A DNA stretch of 64,000 nucleotides from Oscheius tipulae (taxonomy: Eukaryota; Nematoda; Chromadorea; Rhabditida; Rhabditidae), in the NCBI GenBank assembly GCA_037178975.1, contig JASJZH010000005.1, positions 6,820,001 to 6,884,000 on the forward strand, written 5' to 3'. Under the pieces are notes generated by a model. The model saw only the letters and a program-made list of their open reading frames with translations, was not told the DNA's origin and made no database searches. A program made the translations under genes and the position numbers. Below are positions 12,396-22,086 of this stretch, in pieces (position 1 is the first letter of the stretch; the number at the start of each line of letters is the position of its first letter).

Positions 12396-12840
12396 CCTGA
12401 CGGGGCTGAGTGAGGCTACTGAACTAGCTTGGAACAACTTTTGTAAAAACAAAGTTTTCTACCAAAAAGTACAAAAAGTGCCTAATATTCGAAAGAATCT
12501 GTTTTAAATTGTCCTCGCGGTTCTGTCTGTCTGAAGCCATTGTTGCATTTAGTGTGCACTACATTGTGCACACACTAATTGTTCGAAGTGAGTTCGAGGT
12601 ACGGAAAGTGGGGTCAAAGAGTGGGAAGCGGGTTTAAATGATTAGCAGTGGTCTTTAGCAATAGTTTTACTCGAGAAAAGACGTGATATGTACGCCCCGA
12701 AAGGACGTTCATATTTGGGTTCCTTCTCTGGAACATGTAGCTGTAGCACCCGCGGTCTCTCTCGTCTTCTGTGAGAGTAGAACGACCATCCTCCTCCAGC
12801 TCCCCAGCTACTGCGACAGTTCCTGTCCAGAGTGTTGTAG

Positions 12841-13176
12841 AACCCACTCCGACTCTTCTCTAATGCTGTCAATAAGACAGAACTCCGCTTCGAATACGAC
12901 GAGGGACAGTCCATCTTCCAGATTTCGAATTCCAATTCGAAACACTTTGCCATCAAGGTCAAGACTTCCAACGATGCTCTCTACACAATCTCTCCAGGAG
13001 CCTCGTACCTCAAGGCCCAGAAGTCGATGCTGATTGCCGTGGCTCGCAAGAAGGGTCACAACGACAAGCTGGTCGTCCAGTATGTTGACGCCTCTGGAGC
13101 CACGGACATCAAGGCCTTCTGGGCCAGCGACCCGGCTGGAATACAGACAATCGAGGTCAAGATGAGCAGGAGATGA
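12841..13176 (+). CDS. MSP-domain protein, sperm-specific type (5' end unresolved)
   Basis: The exon ends at the TGA 13174-13176 and reads 111 residues back to an in-frame TAG just before 12841. It contains an MSP/immunoglobulin-like fold: ELRFEYDEGQSIFQISN, then FAIKVKTSNDALYTISP, LIAVARKKGHNDKLVVQYVD, and a final strand IQTIEVKMSRR. The AFKVKTT-like core and the DKLVVQY strand match the small nematode sperm proteins related to MSP (ssp/msd type) better than VAP proteins, and no membrane tail follows. There is no suitable ATG in this exon, so at least one 5' exon is missing from this model; I could not choose between donors near 12770-12830. The acceptor could be at 12840, 12876 or 12880. 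Confidence 0.6.
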   Translation, partial: NPLRLFSNAVNKTELRFEYDEGQSIFQISNSNSKHFAIKVKTSNDALYTISPGASYLKAQKSMLIAVARKKGHNDKLVVQYVDASGATDIKAFWASDPAGIQTIEVKMSRR

Positions 13177-15343
13177 ATCTTATGGTCCAGAAAAAGTCCT
13201 CCGGCACTTTCTGTCCTTGAATTGCACTTTTGGCGCGGGTACAAGGCTGTGCCTAGTGGAGCCCCGTTCGCCCCAAGAACGGCGTTCTACGCTTGCACTT
13301 TGTGGTGGCTATCTCTCCCTTTCCACGGCCCCGTTTCACCTTCTCTTGCTCCACTTTTCCGAGTTTCCTTTCCTCTTTGATAGGCTGGATCTTACAACAA
13401 GTCTCGTTCCTTTCTTCGCTATCCCAAGACTTTGCTTACTGCAGTTCATCTTCAGTCTCTACCTGGGATAGTATTTTTGGACTTCTGAAAGCCTTCAAAA
13501 CTATCGTGAAATAGACAAAGCCTCCAAAAATTGCTGAAGTTATGTCAGTTCCGTGAATAACGACGCAACAGTTTTGCACTTCCATAAGCTTAACTCTTGA
13601 TGGACGATAAGGGCTTTATGATCTTGCACTTTTCCATTGTGGATAGGTGACTGGACTTTTCTATCTCTAAACAATTCGGATCCTTTTTTTTCTGTCTGCT
13701 TTTTGGGTGAACTGTCGTTCTGCCTGACTCTCTCTATACCTCGTTCATCCAAGCCAGCCCCTTTACTAGTTTGTTTACTATAGTGGCCTGTTTTGGTGTC
13801 CACTCTTCTCTCCTTCCTACGAAATCGACAGCCTTGTTTTCTCTCTTTGCCGCCAGCGGAACGGCGTTCACTTCCCCGTCCACGACCCAAATAAACAGCT
13901 GACCGGGTCATCCTCCTCTTTCACTTGTTTCCCTTATTGAGTTTGTGAATTTGCAGGGTAAAACCCCTTACTGGGGGTAATAGGAGCCGGCGCCGCCATC
14001 GGTTCAGTCGAGTCCGAAAGGACGGTTTGTTTTGATTCTGTTGGATAAGTAAGTTCCGAATTCAGAAGCAGCGATGGTAGAAGAAGGCTATTGAAGAAGG
14101 TGCCGGCAAGTCAGCCACGGGTCTATTGAACGTCTTTCCCTCCTGTCTTTCTGGCGGGGCGACGAGTCCTCTCGCCGTGGATCTCAAACAAAATGTACTA
14201 ACCGTATTCTCTCGTTTTCTATTGATAATTTCAGAACAGCTACAGCTCCCGGCGCGAGTCTCGCCGCCAAGGGGCCACCTCGGTCCAACTCCAACGATTG
14301 TTCCATCGTGGATCGAAGGCGGCGCGCCGCAGCTGTACCGTATCGTGGCTGCACAAAACAATAAATGTCAAAAACCCAACTTTTTATTTGTGTATGAAGA
14401 GCTAATGGCAAAGAGTGTGCGGTATATGAGATTCTACGTCCTCAAGAACAAAATTCACATAAGCATTTCCTATAAGTTCGACTTTTCTCTCCCCAGCTCC
14501 TTTTTGATCAGCTGCTAAACGAGGTCCTTTTCTTCCGTGAGTAAATCTTTGGATTCGCCTAAGCAGAGTTCCATAAGTTGGCTTTATCAACTAACTCTCC
14601 CATAGCTACGAGGCCAGCTGTCTACAATCGATCGCAGCCTCTGGACAAGAGGTCCCAAAAGCTCTTGTGCCCCACCGAGGACGCCATCCTTTCCCAATTT
14701 GTTCAGACCCACCTTCAATTTAGTTTATGTTTTCCTCTTCTAAAGAACGCAGTGGAGAATTGGTTATCGTAGGTGTTGGAATGTCTGATCGAAATTTCTC
14801 TGGAAAATGTTGTAAAACTGACAGATTTAGAGTTTTTTTTGGGGATGGGTTGCTTCAAACTGCAGCGGAGTGTATGCCTAACACATCCTCCCGCTCAATC
14901 TCACAAACCTCTTATTGGTTCCAAAATATTTCGTTGAAAATAATGCTCACTGCTCCGCGTCATCATCGATCGGATCAGCGAGTCTCGTATTTATTCACCG
15001 GCTTCAATGTGCTGCTGCCAGTGCTGTCTCTGCGCAACTTCCCCCTTTTTCGTTCTTTTCTTCCTAGGCATTTAATTTTCAATTTTCATTTGCAATAATG
15101 ATATATTTGCTAGAAGTCGCAACATGCTAGTCTTCCATGTATAAGGGATTATCCTAGCAGTTCTCATCCATACTTCACCCAGTTGGGTTGTAAACTCATC
15201 TCTCCATCTAGGTTTCTGCCTACCAGATATTCTTCTTCGTCTCTACGGTCAAATTACCGGACTAGATCACAGATTTTTCCCAGACATTGTTGCTATGATC
15301 TCTGACTCATCATCCTTTCTAAAGTTTACCTATTTCGGTCAAG
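13177..15343. other. Mostly noncoding, with an unresolved plus-strand gene end
   Basis: Most of this interval shows no supported gene. Around 13975-14365 there are signs of plus-strand exons: intron-like segments at about 14016-14056 and 14195-14233 (ending in TTTCAG), serine/arginine-rich frames, and an AATAAA at 14361 overlapping a TAA. The frames in the adjoining pieces cannot be joined unambiguously, so no protein is proposed. Confidence 0.3.
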
Positions 15344-15662
15344 ATGGTCGATCTCAAACAGCAGCTAAATGCCATCGATTACTTCGGAGTTGTAGCTGTC
15401 TGGCTGTGCTTCTTCTCTATCGTCTTCATCATTTCCGTCACCTGCATCCTCTGGTGCTGCGTGAGCAAAGACGACGATCAGACTGTCTTCGCCAAAGTAA
15501 GTTCTCTAATTTTGGTGAGCCAAAACGCATACAGTCGAGCAGGAAAGTGAAGAATGCCTCGCTAAAACATCTTTTCTAATATTTATTTTTCAGTTCGGCA
15601 TGGGACCAAAACATCGGACTGCCCAACAGAAGTACGCAGCCCAAATTGAGAAGGCCGAGTGA
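15344..15662 (+). CDS. Small single-pass membrane protein, uncharacterised
   Basis: Two exons, 15344-15496 and 15594-15662, joined by GTAAGT and a TATTTTTCAG acceptor, give 73 residues. Residues 1-13 (MVDLKQQLNAIDY) precede one hydrophobic segment at about 14-38 ending in LWCC. The cytoplasm-like tail is charged (SKDDDQTVF) and ends in QKYAAQIEKAE. The ATG is preceded directly by GGTCAAG, a possible trans-splice acceptor. Phase, composition and intron signals support a real gene, but I do not recognise the family. The Cys pair after the membrane segment could be palmitoylated. Confidence 0.6.
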
Positions 15663-16319
15663 AGCGGTCTTTTTTCTATTTTTGTAGTCAGTAGGTTCAA
15701 TCTCTACCATTTTAAATGTTCTAGTCCCAGTGGAGCCCTTTTGCAGTCGGTACAGTGTTTTGTGAAGAATCCAATTTGCTCCTATTGGTTTTCTTAAGAA
15801 CAAGAACATCTCTGCCATCTTCGTGTATTCGTCGAAAATGCCTGAAAACCTTCCTTTCTGAGGCCATTATCATCATTACGCAGCTGTTTTAAAACCTCTC
15901 TGCTTACAGACGACCATGTTTTAAAAGTTGGCAACTTGTGGTTTCCAATACCCATGCTAGCAAAACTTACAACACTTAATAAGAAATCTCCATCTTATCA
16001 ACTCTTTTCAGAAAACTGATTGGCAATGAAGACGTCTGAATAGTGCTCTCATCTGCTCCCACGACCGCCTCTCTCCCTGCTCACAGCTTCCCAGCCACCA
16101 CATTTAGTTTCACCCCTTCTTTCCTGCCTTCCTCCCTTTCTTTTATAGATCCTGCTCTTTTTATACGTTTCAGCGCCTTTAGGTGTCGAGATTTGCCCAT
16201 TCCATAGAATAAATTATTCGCAGAGACATTGAATGAAGTTTATTTACAAAAATTGTCTTGTCCTGCCATTTCTTCTTTTCCCGCACAGCTATTCACTTTT
16301 CTGGCATGAACGAGAGAGA
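15663..16319. other. Intergenic, 3' ends of flanking genes
   Basis: Contains 3' flanks only. A minus-strand AATAAA near 16230 serves the Clc-like gene that ends at 16320; a plus-strand AATAAA near 16208 might serve the small membrane-protein gene. No further coding sequence was seen. Confidence 0.4.
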
Positions 16320-17484
16320 TCAGTAGCTATAGAAATGACGAGTAGTTGGGACGAAATCACCACGAGGAGACCGGGCGCCAGGAATGAATTCGCCGTGACG
16401 CGTCTCGAGAGGAGGAAGCTGAAGATAAAAAGTGATAGAGCCGTGATAGGATTACCTGAGACATTGGAGTAGACGACCGAATAGGAGTATGGAATCCAGT
16501 ACTGACGCCGTCGGTCAGATGTGGCTGGTTGATGAGCAACTTGGGCTGTTCTTGATAGTACTGACTACTCCGATAATTTTCCATTCTTGTCCCTTTCGTC
16601 GCCTCGACCTCGTCTCCCGGAAGATGCACGAAAAAGGTGAAGGTTGTCATCAAAACGCCAGCGAGCATGGCGAAAGTCATAATCAGCATGGCCAATCCAG
16701 CAAGCCAGAATGAATAGCCGTAGTACTTCTGAAGGAGAACTATCGTTAGTATTTGTTCAACCCCATAACATTTATATCTCCTAGTGACTTGAACTCTAAT
16801 GTCTAGAAAAGCCGTTTGCTCACCTCAAAAGTGTTTTTGACACCGATCAGATACTTGCTCTCCAACATTTCTGCATTGGCCATGAAGACGATGAGTGCAA
16901 TGACCAGTATGAGATCTGTTCAACTTTCTCGACTGTCCAAAATTGAACCTACTAGCCATGAAGATGAGACAGTCAAAAACAATTGTGGCGATTCGTCTCC
17001 AATGAGGTCTGAGGTATGCCAGAACGGCGGCAATGACTCCCAGAATCAGTAATGTGAGAGTGATCATGTTCATGATCAAGACGGCGTAGTGCCAGCCGAA
17101 GAAGTACGGTGTACGGAGTAGCTTCTTTCGGCAATCACCAATCAGAAGGAACCGACAGACGTCGACCTCAAATACAATTCTAAAACGAATGAAACTGAAC
17201 AAACCTTCTCGTAGTAGTTGATGAGGTTGTCACTGAAGATGTACCAGCATTGAGCGAAGCCGCCTGGGCAGTATAGCCAGAGGCCTGATTGAACGTAGCG
17301 GTCAACATCCGAGTCGTAAGCTACCTTGAGTGACAGTGTTTAGAAGGACAACAGGAAAGAGACAAACTTGCCAGGCTGGTGTGACAGTAGCGAAGAAGAG
17401 TACGGCCCAAGAGACTGCCGTCATTGCAGCTGCGGCGATCTGGCATTGCGCCAAGTTGAATCGTTGACTCAAGGTGTCGATCAT
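16320..17484 (-). CDS. Clc-like (claudin superfamily) four-pass membrane protein
   Basis: Six exons: 17484-17368, 17324-17205, 17166-16953, 16915-16824, 16728-16456, 16418-16320; 304 residues. Exon 1 holds the first membrane segment and the TPAWQ motif; exon 2 has the claudin-type GLW (53-55) with C58 and C65 and the nematode Clc-like text QCWYIFSDNLINYYEK. Exon 3 continues with CRFLLIGDCRKKLLRTPYF and the second membrane pass; two more passes follow in exons 3-5, then a Tyr/Gln/Arg-rich cytoplasmic tail ending HFYSY. Introns are 36-43 nt except for one of about 95 nt. The ATG follows an acceptor (TATTTCAG) by six bases, with no upstream exon. Likely an accessory or junction-type membrane protein; C. 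elegans relatives include NSY-4-like proteins. The exact role is unknown. Confidence 0.88.
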
Positions 17485-18058
17485 TCAACTCTGAAATAAT
17501 CTGTATACAGAGCGCGAGGTGTAGAGAGGGGGTGGATCAAGGTTATCATCGCGTCGGATCTGTCCACATCACCTCCCACTCTCCGACTGCACCGGGAGAG
17601 GGGACAGGGCGAAGTTTGATTTTGGACAGAGTTCTTTCAGACTTTCGCCTTTCGGATATGTAGAGATCAAATAAGACAGTATGTAGAAAGACAACAGGAG
17701 ATCTTTGTTTCTTTCCCATTATCCTCGCCATCTGACTTTGGCTCGGACAGACATGATCTTGTCAGACCGTGCTGGATACATGTTGGAAAGTTGTGGCCAG
17801 GGCAAATTCGAAGTTCGAAAACTTTAAAGATCTATTCAGAATTGTTACAGAGACTGTCAATGAAAGGGATTTATACTGACAAAACACGATACAACAGATA
17901 TTTTCGAAGGCGACGACCTCCACTTCTCCAACAGAAAGAGCTCGATAACCAAAACTTTATTCAATATATACGTACCGGTAACATGTTTGTGTTTTGAAAG
18001 GCAATATGTTTAACAGGTAGAATGGCACTCGAGGTAGATGCTGTCCCTTTCTTGCTCT
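17485..18058. other. Intergenic between Clc-like and claudin-like genes
   Basis: About 570 bases with no supported gene. It is the probable promoter of the downstream minus-strand Clc-like gene and the 3' flank of the claudin-like gene. Confidence 0.4.
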
Positions 18059-19746
18059 TTATCGCATGTATTTTGGAGGGAGATCTGGTAATGCTCGCAT
18101 AGCGAACTGTTCCTCACTCATGTACGGAGATGAAAATTGGGAAGAACGCCAGTCTTCGGCTGGAAGCTACAAATCGGACAATTGAACAGAAGGAGAATTT
18201 CCCTACCCTGTAGGCATTGATCATCTCCCTACTATTCCTCTCCATCCCGTTCTTACTCAATACTTTGAAAGTGTAGGCCACGGACATGACCAGTGCGACG
18301 AGGTAGAGAACACATGAGAAGACGGCAATGTAGTACGAATAGCCATGATGTTTTTCGTAGATTCCACTGACCGAGACGTGATAGAAACGGTAGGCTACCA
18401 TGTGGGAGAAGGCGGCGAAAGTTATCATACAGCCCAGGCCGATTAGAGCTGAAAATAGTTGAAATTGGGAAATAGACAGCACTCACTGGAAATGGCTAAG
18501 AGAATGTTGAAGGCGACGACTGCTGGCTTCTCGATCTGTTCCGCGTTGGACAGACAGAATGAGATAAAGGCCAAGAGGGCACAGAACTGTCCGACCAGAA
18601 GTAGGTGAAGCAGGGTACGTTGCCAGGCTGAAAAGGATAATTGTTTGTGGCTCTGTTTATCACGGAGCTACGAATCAAAATCAACAATATTACAAAAAAG
18701 GTAATTACTCTGGAAGCTCTTGACTGTTGAAAAACTTAATTACCGGTTCTCTCAATCTTTTTGAACAAAAGTTCTATTACAAAGTTAAAAAAAAACTTTC
18801 TAAAACAAAACTACCAAAGGGAACTCATTAGGACAGTCGCCACTCCAGTCATGATGTCGTCGTCGCGTCTTCTTTTCCTGCGCACCTTGGCCACCAAAAC
18901 TCCGAAGACGTCTGCTGCCGCCGTCGACAAGATCAAGGAAGGAGCCGGTGAGCTCGGTCAGATCGGCTGCAAGAAGGCCCAGGAAATCGGAAAGGAGGCT
19001 TCGAAGAAGGCAGCTGAGCTAGCCAAGGACGGATCCGAGAAGGTCAAGAAAGGTTCGAAGAAGGTCTACGAGGCAACCAAGGATGGACAGAAGAAGGCCG
19101 GTCAGCTAGCAGAGGAGGCCATCGATAGCGCCAGGAAGAAGATCGAAAAGGCCAAGAAGAGTGGGATGGTCAAGGAGGCTCGCGAATGGCTGGGTGACAA
19201 GGTGGCCGGAAGAAAGTAGACTATAAACATTCTACTGTCGAACTGTGTTGTTGTATGAATAACGGCGATAGCCAATGTGAGTTTCCAGTGTGACAATGAG
19301 GATGAAAGCAATATTGAGTCCTTGAAATGCTATTGATATCTCATATGGCCTTGCCTATCTGTTATTCTGTAGATCTACCCCATGTCTGTCCCTGTTAAAC
19401 TGTTCTTGCCCCTCTTCGCAAATACTAGAGATTACTGACAGTAGAAGGCTGGTGTCCTCAGATTGACGACCTCGGCACTAGTGAAGAAATCAAAGTCGTC
19501 CTGTGTGAATGTGTAAGTGCATTGGTACATGCCATTAGGACGTGTCTGACAGCTCAACCAAAGGCCACTTTGAACCCATTGTCGGAGCTCCCTCGCGTAG
19601 ACTACCTAGACTTCTTTCTGTTTGTAACGAAATTGGGATAACTGTACCTGCCATGCTGGTGTACCCAGTGCGATGAACATTAGAATAAAGGCCAGAACTG
19701 CTATAACCAGTGCGGGTATTTGTAGAACTACCCGTGGAGATGCCAT
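18059..19746 (-). CDS. Claudin-like four-pass membrane protein
   Basis: Five exons: 19746-19648, 19605-19440, 18627-18487, 18448-18207, 18166-18059; 251 residues. Exon 1 is the first membrane pass ending GTPAWQ; exon 2 carries the extracellular claudin signature W43, GLW (47-49), C52 and C62. Exons 3-4 supply passes two to four (LLHLLLVGQFCALLAF, LIGLGCMITF, IAVFSCVLYLVALV), and exon 5 is a cytoplasmic tail ending PKYMR. The third exon was found by phase matching to the GTCAGT donor at 19439. The intron 18628-19439 is about 20 times the usual length here and encloses an antisense gene at 18851-19219. The order of domains and the TPAWQ exon boundary match the neighbouring Clc-like gene, so the two are probably ancient tandem relatives. 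Confidence 0.85.
18851..19219 (+). CDS. LEA-like (group 3) protein with mitochondrial-type leader, nested gene
   Basis: A single uninterrupted exon of 122 residues lying wholly inside intron 2 of the antisense claudin-like gene. Residues 2-20 (MSSSRLLFLRTLATKTPKT) lack acidic residues and are rich in Ser, Arg, Leu and Thr, as in a mitochondrial presequence. The rest is Lys/Ala/Glu/Gly-rich, hydrophilic and built of imperfect 11-residue units such as KKAAELAKDGSEKV, KKGSKKVYEATKDG and KKAGQLAEEAIDS, as in group 3 late embryogenesis abundant proteins. Such proteins are largely disordered and form amphipathic helices on drying; mitochondrial forms protect the matrix or inner membrane. The role in stress tolerance is inferred. 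A pair of ATGs (18851, 18854) starts the frame. Confidence 0.7.
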   Translation: MMSSSRLLFLRTLATKTPKTSAAAVDKIKEGAGELGQIGCKKAQEIGKEASKKAAELAKDGSEKVKKGSKKVYEATKDGQKKAGQLAEEAIDSARKKIEKAKKSGMVKEAREWLGDKVAGRK

Positions 19747-21489
19747 GATAGAAGTGGGGCTGAAAAATGGACTGTTATAGTCTTGCAAACAAAATCTGTT
19801 TCCTTTGGACTGAAGCTTGGATTTCATCGGTTTTGGTAGAGGAAATCATTGGAAGAGGATAGTTCAGAAGGGAGGAAGAGAGGGAAATAGGCCAATTTGG
19901 GTGTTGAGAGTACTTGAGGTGAGGTTAAAGAGAGGACGGCTAAAAGTGGTCGAGAGGGTACAAGACCGGTTGGCAGGAAGGTGGTAGAGATGGATGGCAA
20001 AACAAGGAGAACTGAGGAATTGCAAACAATACTTCAAGTCTTTGGATCATTGACCAGGCAAAGCAAACTCATAAACACTTTGTCCAAGTTCTAGTTACAG
20101 TTCCAACCTGGACAAAAACTGTTCTAGTCTGAACAAATATCAAACTTGGGCAATCTGAGAGTTAAGAGCAAAGCATCAGAGACGTCCTAGTTGATTACAG
20201 ACTACACCTCTTCTATCTAAAGTTTTTGCGACGGATCTGTCTGTCTGTTTGTTTGTGGCCACGAGCCAATTATGTTGTCCAGAAGTTTTGCTGCTCAGGA
20301 ACCGTTAATGCCTAAATTGGGTGACAAGTCAACTTTAGGTGCGCTCCAGAACTTGGTTTTTGTCCCAATGAAGCCACTGGGAGTTTACTTTTGTTACTAC
20401 GAAGCGACACAGCCGCCAATGCAAAAAGATGACGAAAGGACGGCGAAACCGTCGGAGACGGTTGGTAAAGTGAACAAACCCAAGGAATCGAATTAGGGTG
20501 GTATTATCCTAGCTAGATAGATCTCCTTAGACCCATAACTCTGGAACTCACCTTATACTGATGCTTCTCATTCTTCCACTGACAACAAAGAGATATTCAG
20601 TTCAAACACGAGAGGGAGAGTTGTGTGAAACACAGGTGACCGGTCGCGCGCAACAATTAAGGCAGCCACCCCCGGAATCGATCGACGTCATGACAACAGG
20701 CGCACGTGCGAAGTAAATCTAGTAAATAAACAACGTGAACTTCATTTACTAGATTTCAATCAAGGTCCTTGTAAAAACTTGCCACTGAAATATCTGGCTA
20801 CACCCAGTAGAGGAATTGGACCAAATTGGATAATGGACCTTCGGACAGTTTGTATAGTAACTAGCCTTCGAGGGAGAGTCAATCGCAAGATGAATAGAGG
20901 TGAACCCCTCCGGATTAGGGATAATCTTCTTCAGGCCTGCGCGCCGCTGTACAAAATGAAAGGCGCGTTCGAGGACACTTTCCGAGAGCAATAGTCTTTT
21001 CAAAGTCCCGGAGCCAGAACAAACAGTCACATTAGCCTGGAAGAAGAGAGAAGAAGGTGTGAAAAGAAAGCTGCCGGTCAGGTTCAATCGATGTCTGTGA
21101 TACTCTGTCCTTGGCGGAGGAGGAATGGAGACAAGAAATGGCAGGGCGGCCCACAATGGACAGTTTAGGCAGGCGAGGACATGACATGGGAACAAAACCA
21201 TTTTGAACTGCTTACAGTTGTGACTTGAATGCCGCTTTGTTCAAATGCATCATACACCCTTGTGAGATGTGTACCTGTCAGATTGTCTTGTCAACCCATA
21301 TACTCGGATACTTTTCAGCCTGTTTCAAATCTAGCACACCAGAAGCAATTTAGGAGAAAGCTGCCTTCAAAATGTTCTGCTTTTGCTTAACAAGTTTTGA
21401 TTACTATTCAAAGTCAGTTGACGTTGTCGCTTCTTCTCGAACCCGCAAGGTATATTTTGTGTCCTCTCATTTTCGTTGACCCCTTCAGA
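19747..21489. other. Mostly noncoding interval
   Basis: Apart from the doubtful ORF at 20272-20496, nothing coding is supported. An inverted repeat AAATCTAGTAAAT / ATTTACTAGATTT lies at 20715-20756. The last bases hold the splice acceptor and promoter of the BSDC1 gene. Confidence 0.35.
20272..20496 (+). CDS. Small ORF, hypothetical
   Basis: An ATG-initiated frame of 74 residues beginning MLSRSFAAQEPLMPKLGD and ending in a Lys/Glu-rich tail (NKPKESN). The first residues are basic and Ser/Ala-rich and could be a mitochondrial leader. There is no clear acceptor or polyadenylation signal near it, and no family resemblance was recognised. It may be chance. Confidence 0.25.
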   Translation: MLSRSFAAQEPLMPKLGDKSTLGALQNLVFVPMKPLGVYFCYYEATQPPMQKDDERTAKPSETVGKVNKPKESN

Positions 21490-22086
21490 ATGTCGGAGAA
21501 GTCGCTCCTTGGCAAATGGACATCGAAATGGCTCTCAGTCGCGAAAGGAAAGGCTTTGGAGACGGTGGATCTGGTGAAGAAGGATCTCTCCGAGCTGAAA
21601 AACGAGCTCTCGGCTGTGGGCGATACTGTAGCCGGACAGATGAACGAAGGCAACATCGCCTGGGCTCGACAGATCGTCTCGACGAGTATGAAGGCAGCCA
21701 TGACAAAAGTCCAATCCTTCGCCGGACAGAACACCTATCTGGACGAGGATCAGTTCACCGAGACTATTGGTAAGGACTTTCTGGTCGAAAACAGCGAGGC
21801 ATATCATCTGTGGAAGGAGTCCTTCAATCCTGGAGACCACGTGGCAGCCATTCGGGAATTGATGGCTCAGGACGAGGACTTGAGGAAGAAGTTCCTGGAA
21901 AAAGTTCCCGCCTCGATGAACTCGTTCGAGTTCTGGTCGAGATACTTCTACGTGAAGGAGGGCAGAACTGTCGTCTTGCAGCCGAGAGCCGAACTGGAAC
22001 TGTCTTCGACTCAAGACGACGAAGATGAAGCCCATGCTGATTGGAGCGACAAGAAGATCTACGACTGGCCCAATTGGGACGACTAG
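21490..22086 (+). CDS. BSDC1: BSD-domain protein, BSDC1 homologue
   Basis: A single exon of 198 residues. The start is the ATG at 21490, one base after the acceptor CCCTTCAG; the frame is open upstream but that part reads as a pyrimidine-rich intron or outron. The amino part (WTSKWLSVAKGKALETVDLV then KKDLSELKNEL) aligns with the BSDC1 amino end, which has WLQQSY...VKEKSSEALEFMKRDLTEF. The BSD domain spans about residues 103-156, with AYHLWKESF, the central LRKKFLEKVP helix and the conserved FWSRYFY (148-154). The tail is acidic and ends in an aromatic DWPNWDD. BSD modules occur in TFIIH and synapse-associated proteins; the molecular role of BSDC1 is poorly defined. Confidence 0.85.
   Translation: MSEKSLLGKWTSKWLSVAKGKALETVDLVKKDLSELKNELSAVGDTVAGQMNEGNIAWARQIVSTSMKAAMTKVQSFAGQNTYLDEDQFTETIGKDFLVENSEAYHLWKESFNPGDHVAAIRELMAQDEDLRKKFLEKVPASMNSFEFWSRYFYVKEGRTVVLQPRAELELSSTQDDEDEAHADWSDKKIYDWPNWDD

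Noticed and set aside
12642-12971. 109-codon minus-strand frame opposite the MSP exon
   Set aside because: The plus strand over part of this interval encodes a clear MSP fold, so the minus frame is an antisense shadow.
13975-14130. Possible second LEA-like fragment (KKAIEEGAGKSATG)
   Set aside because: The similarity to the LEA-like protein is limited to a few low-complexity residues and the frame is bounded by a stop at once.
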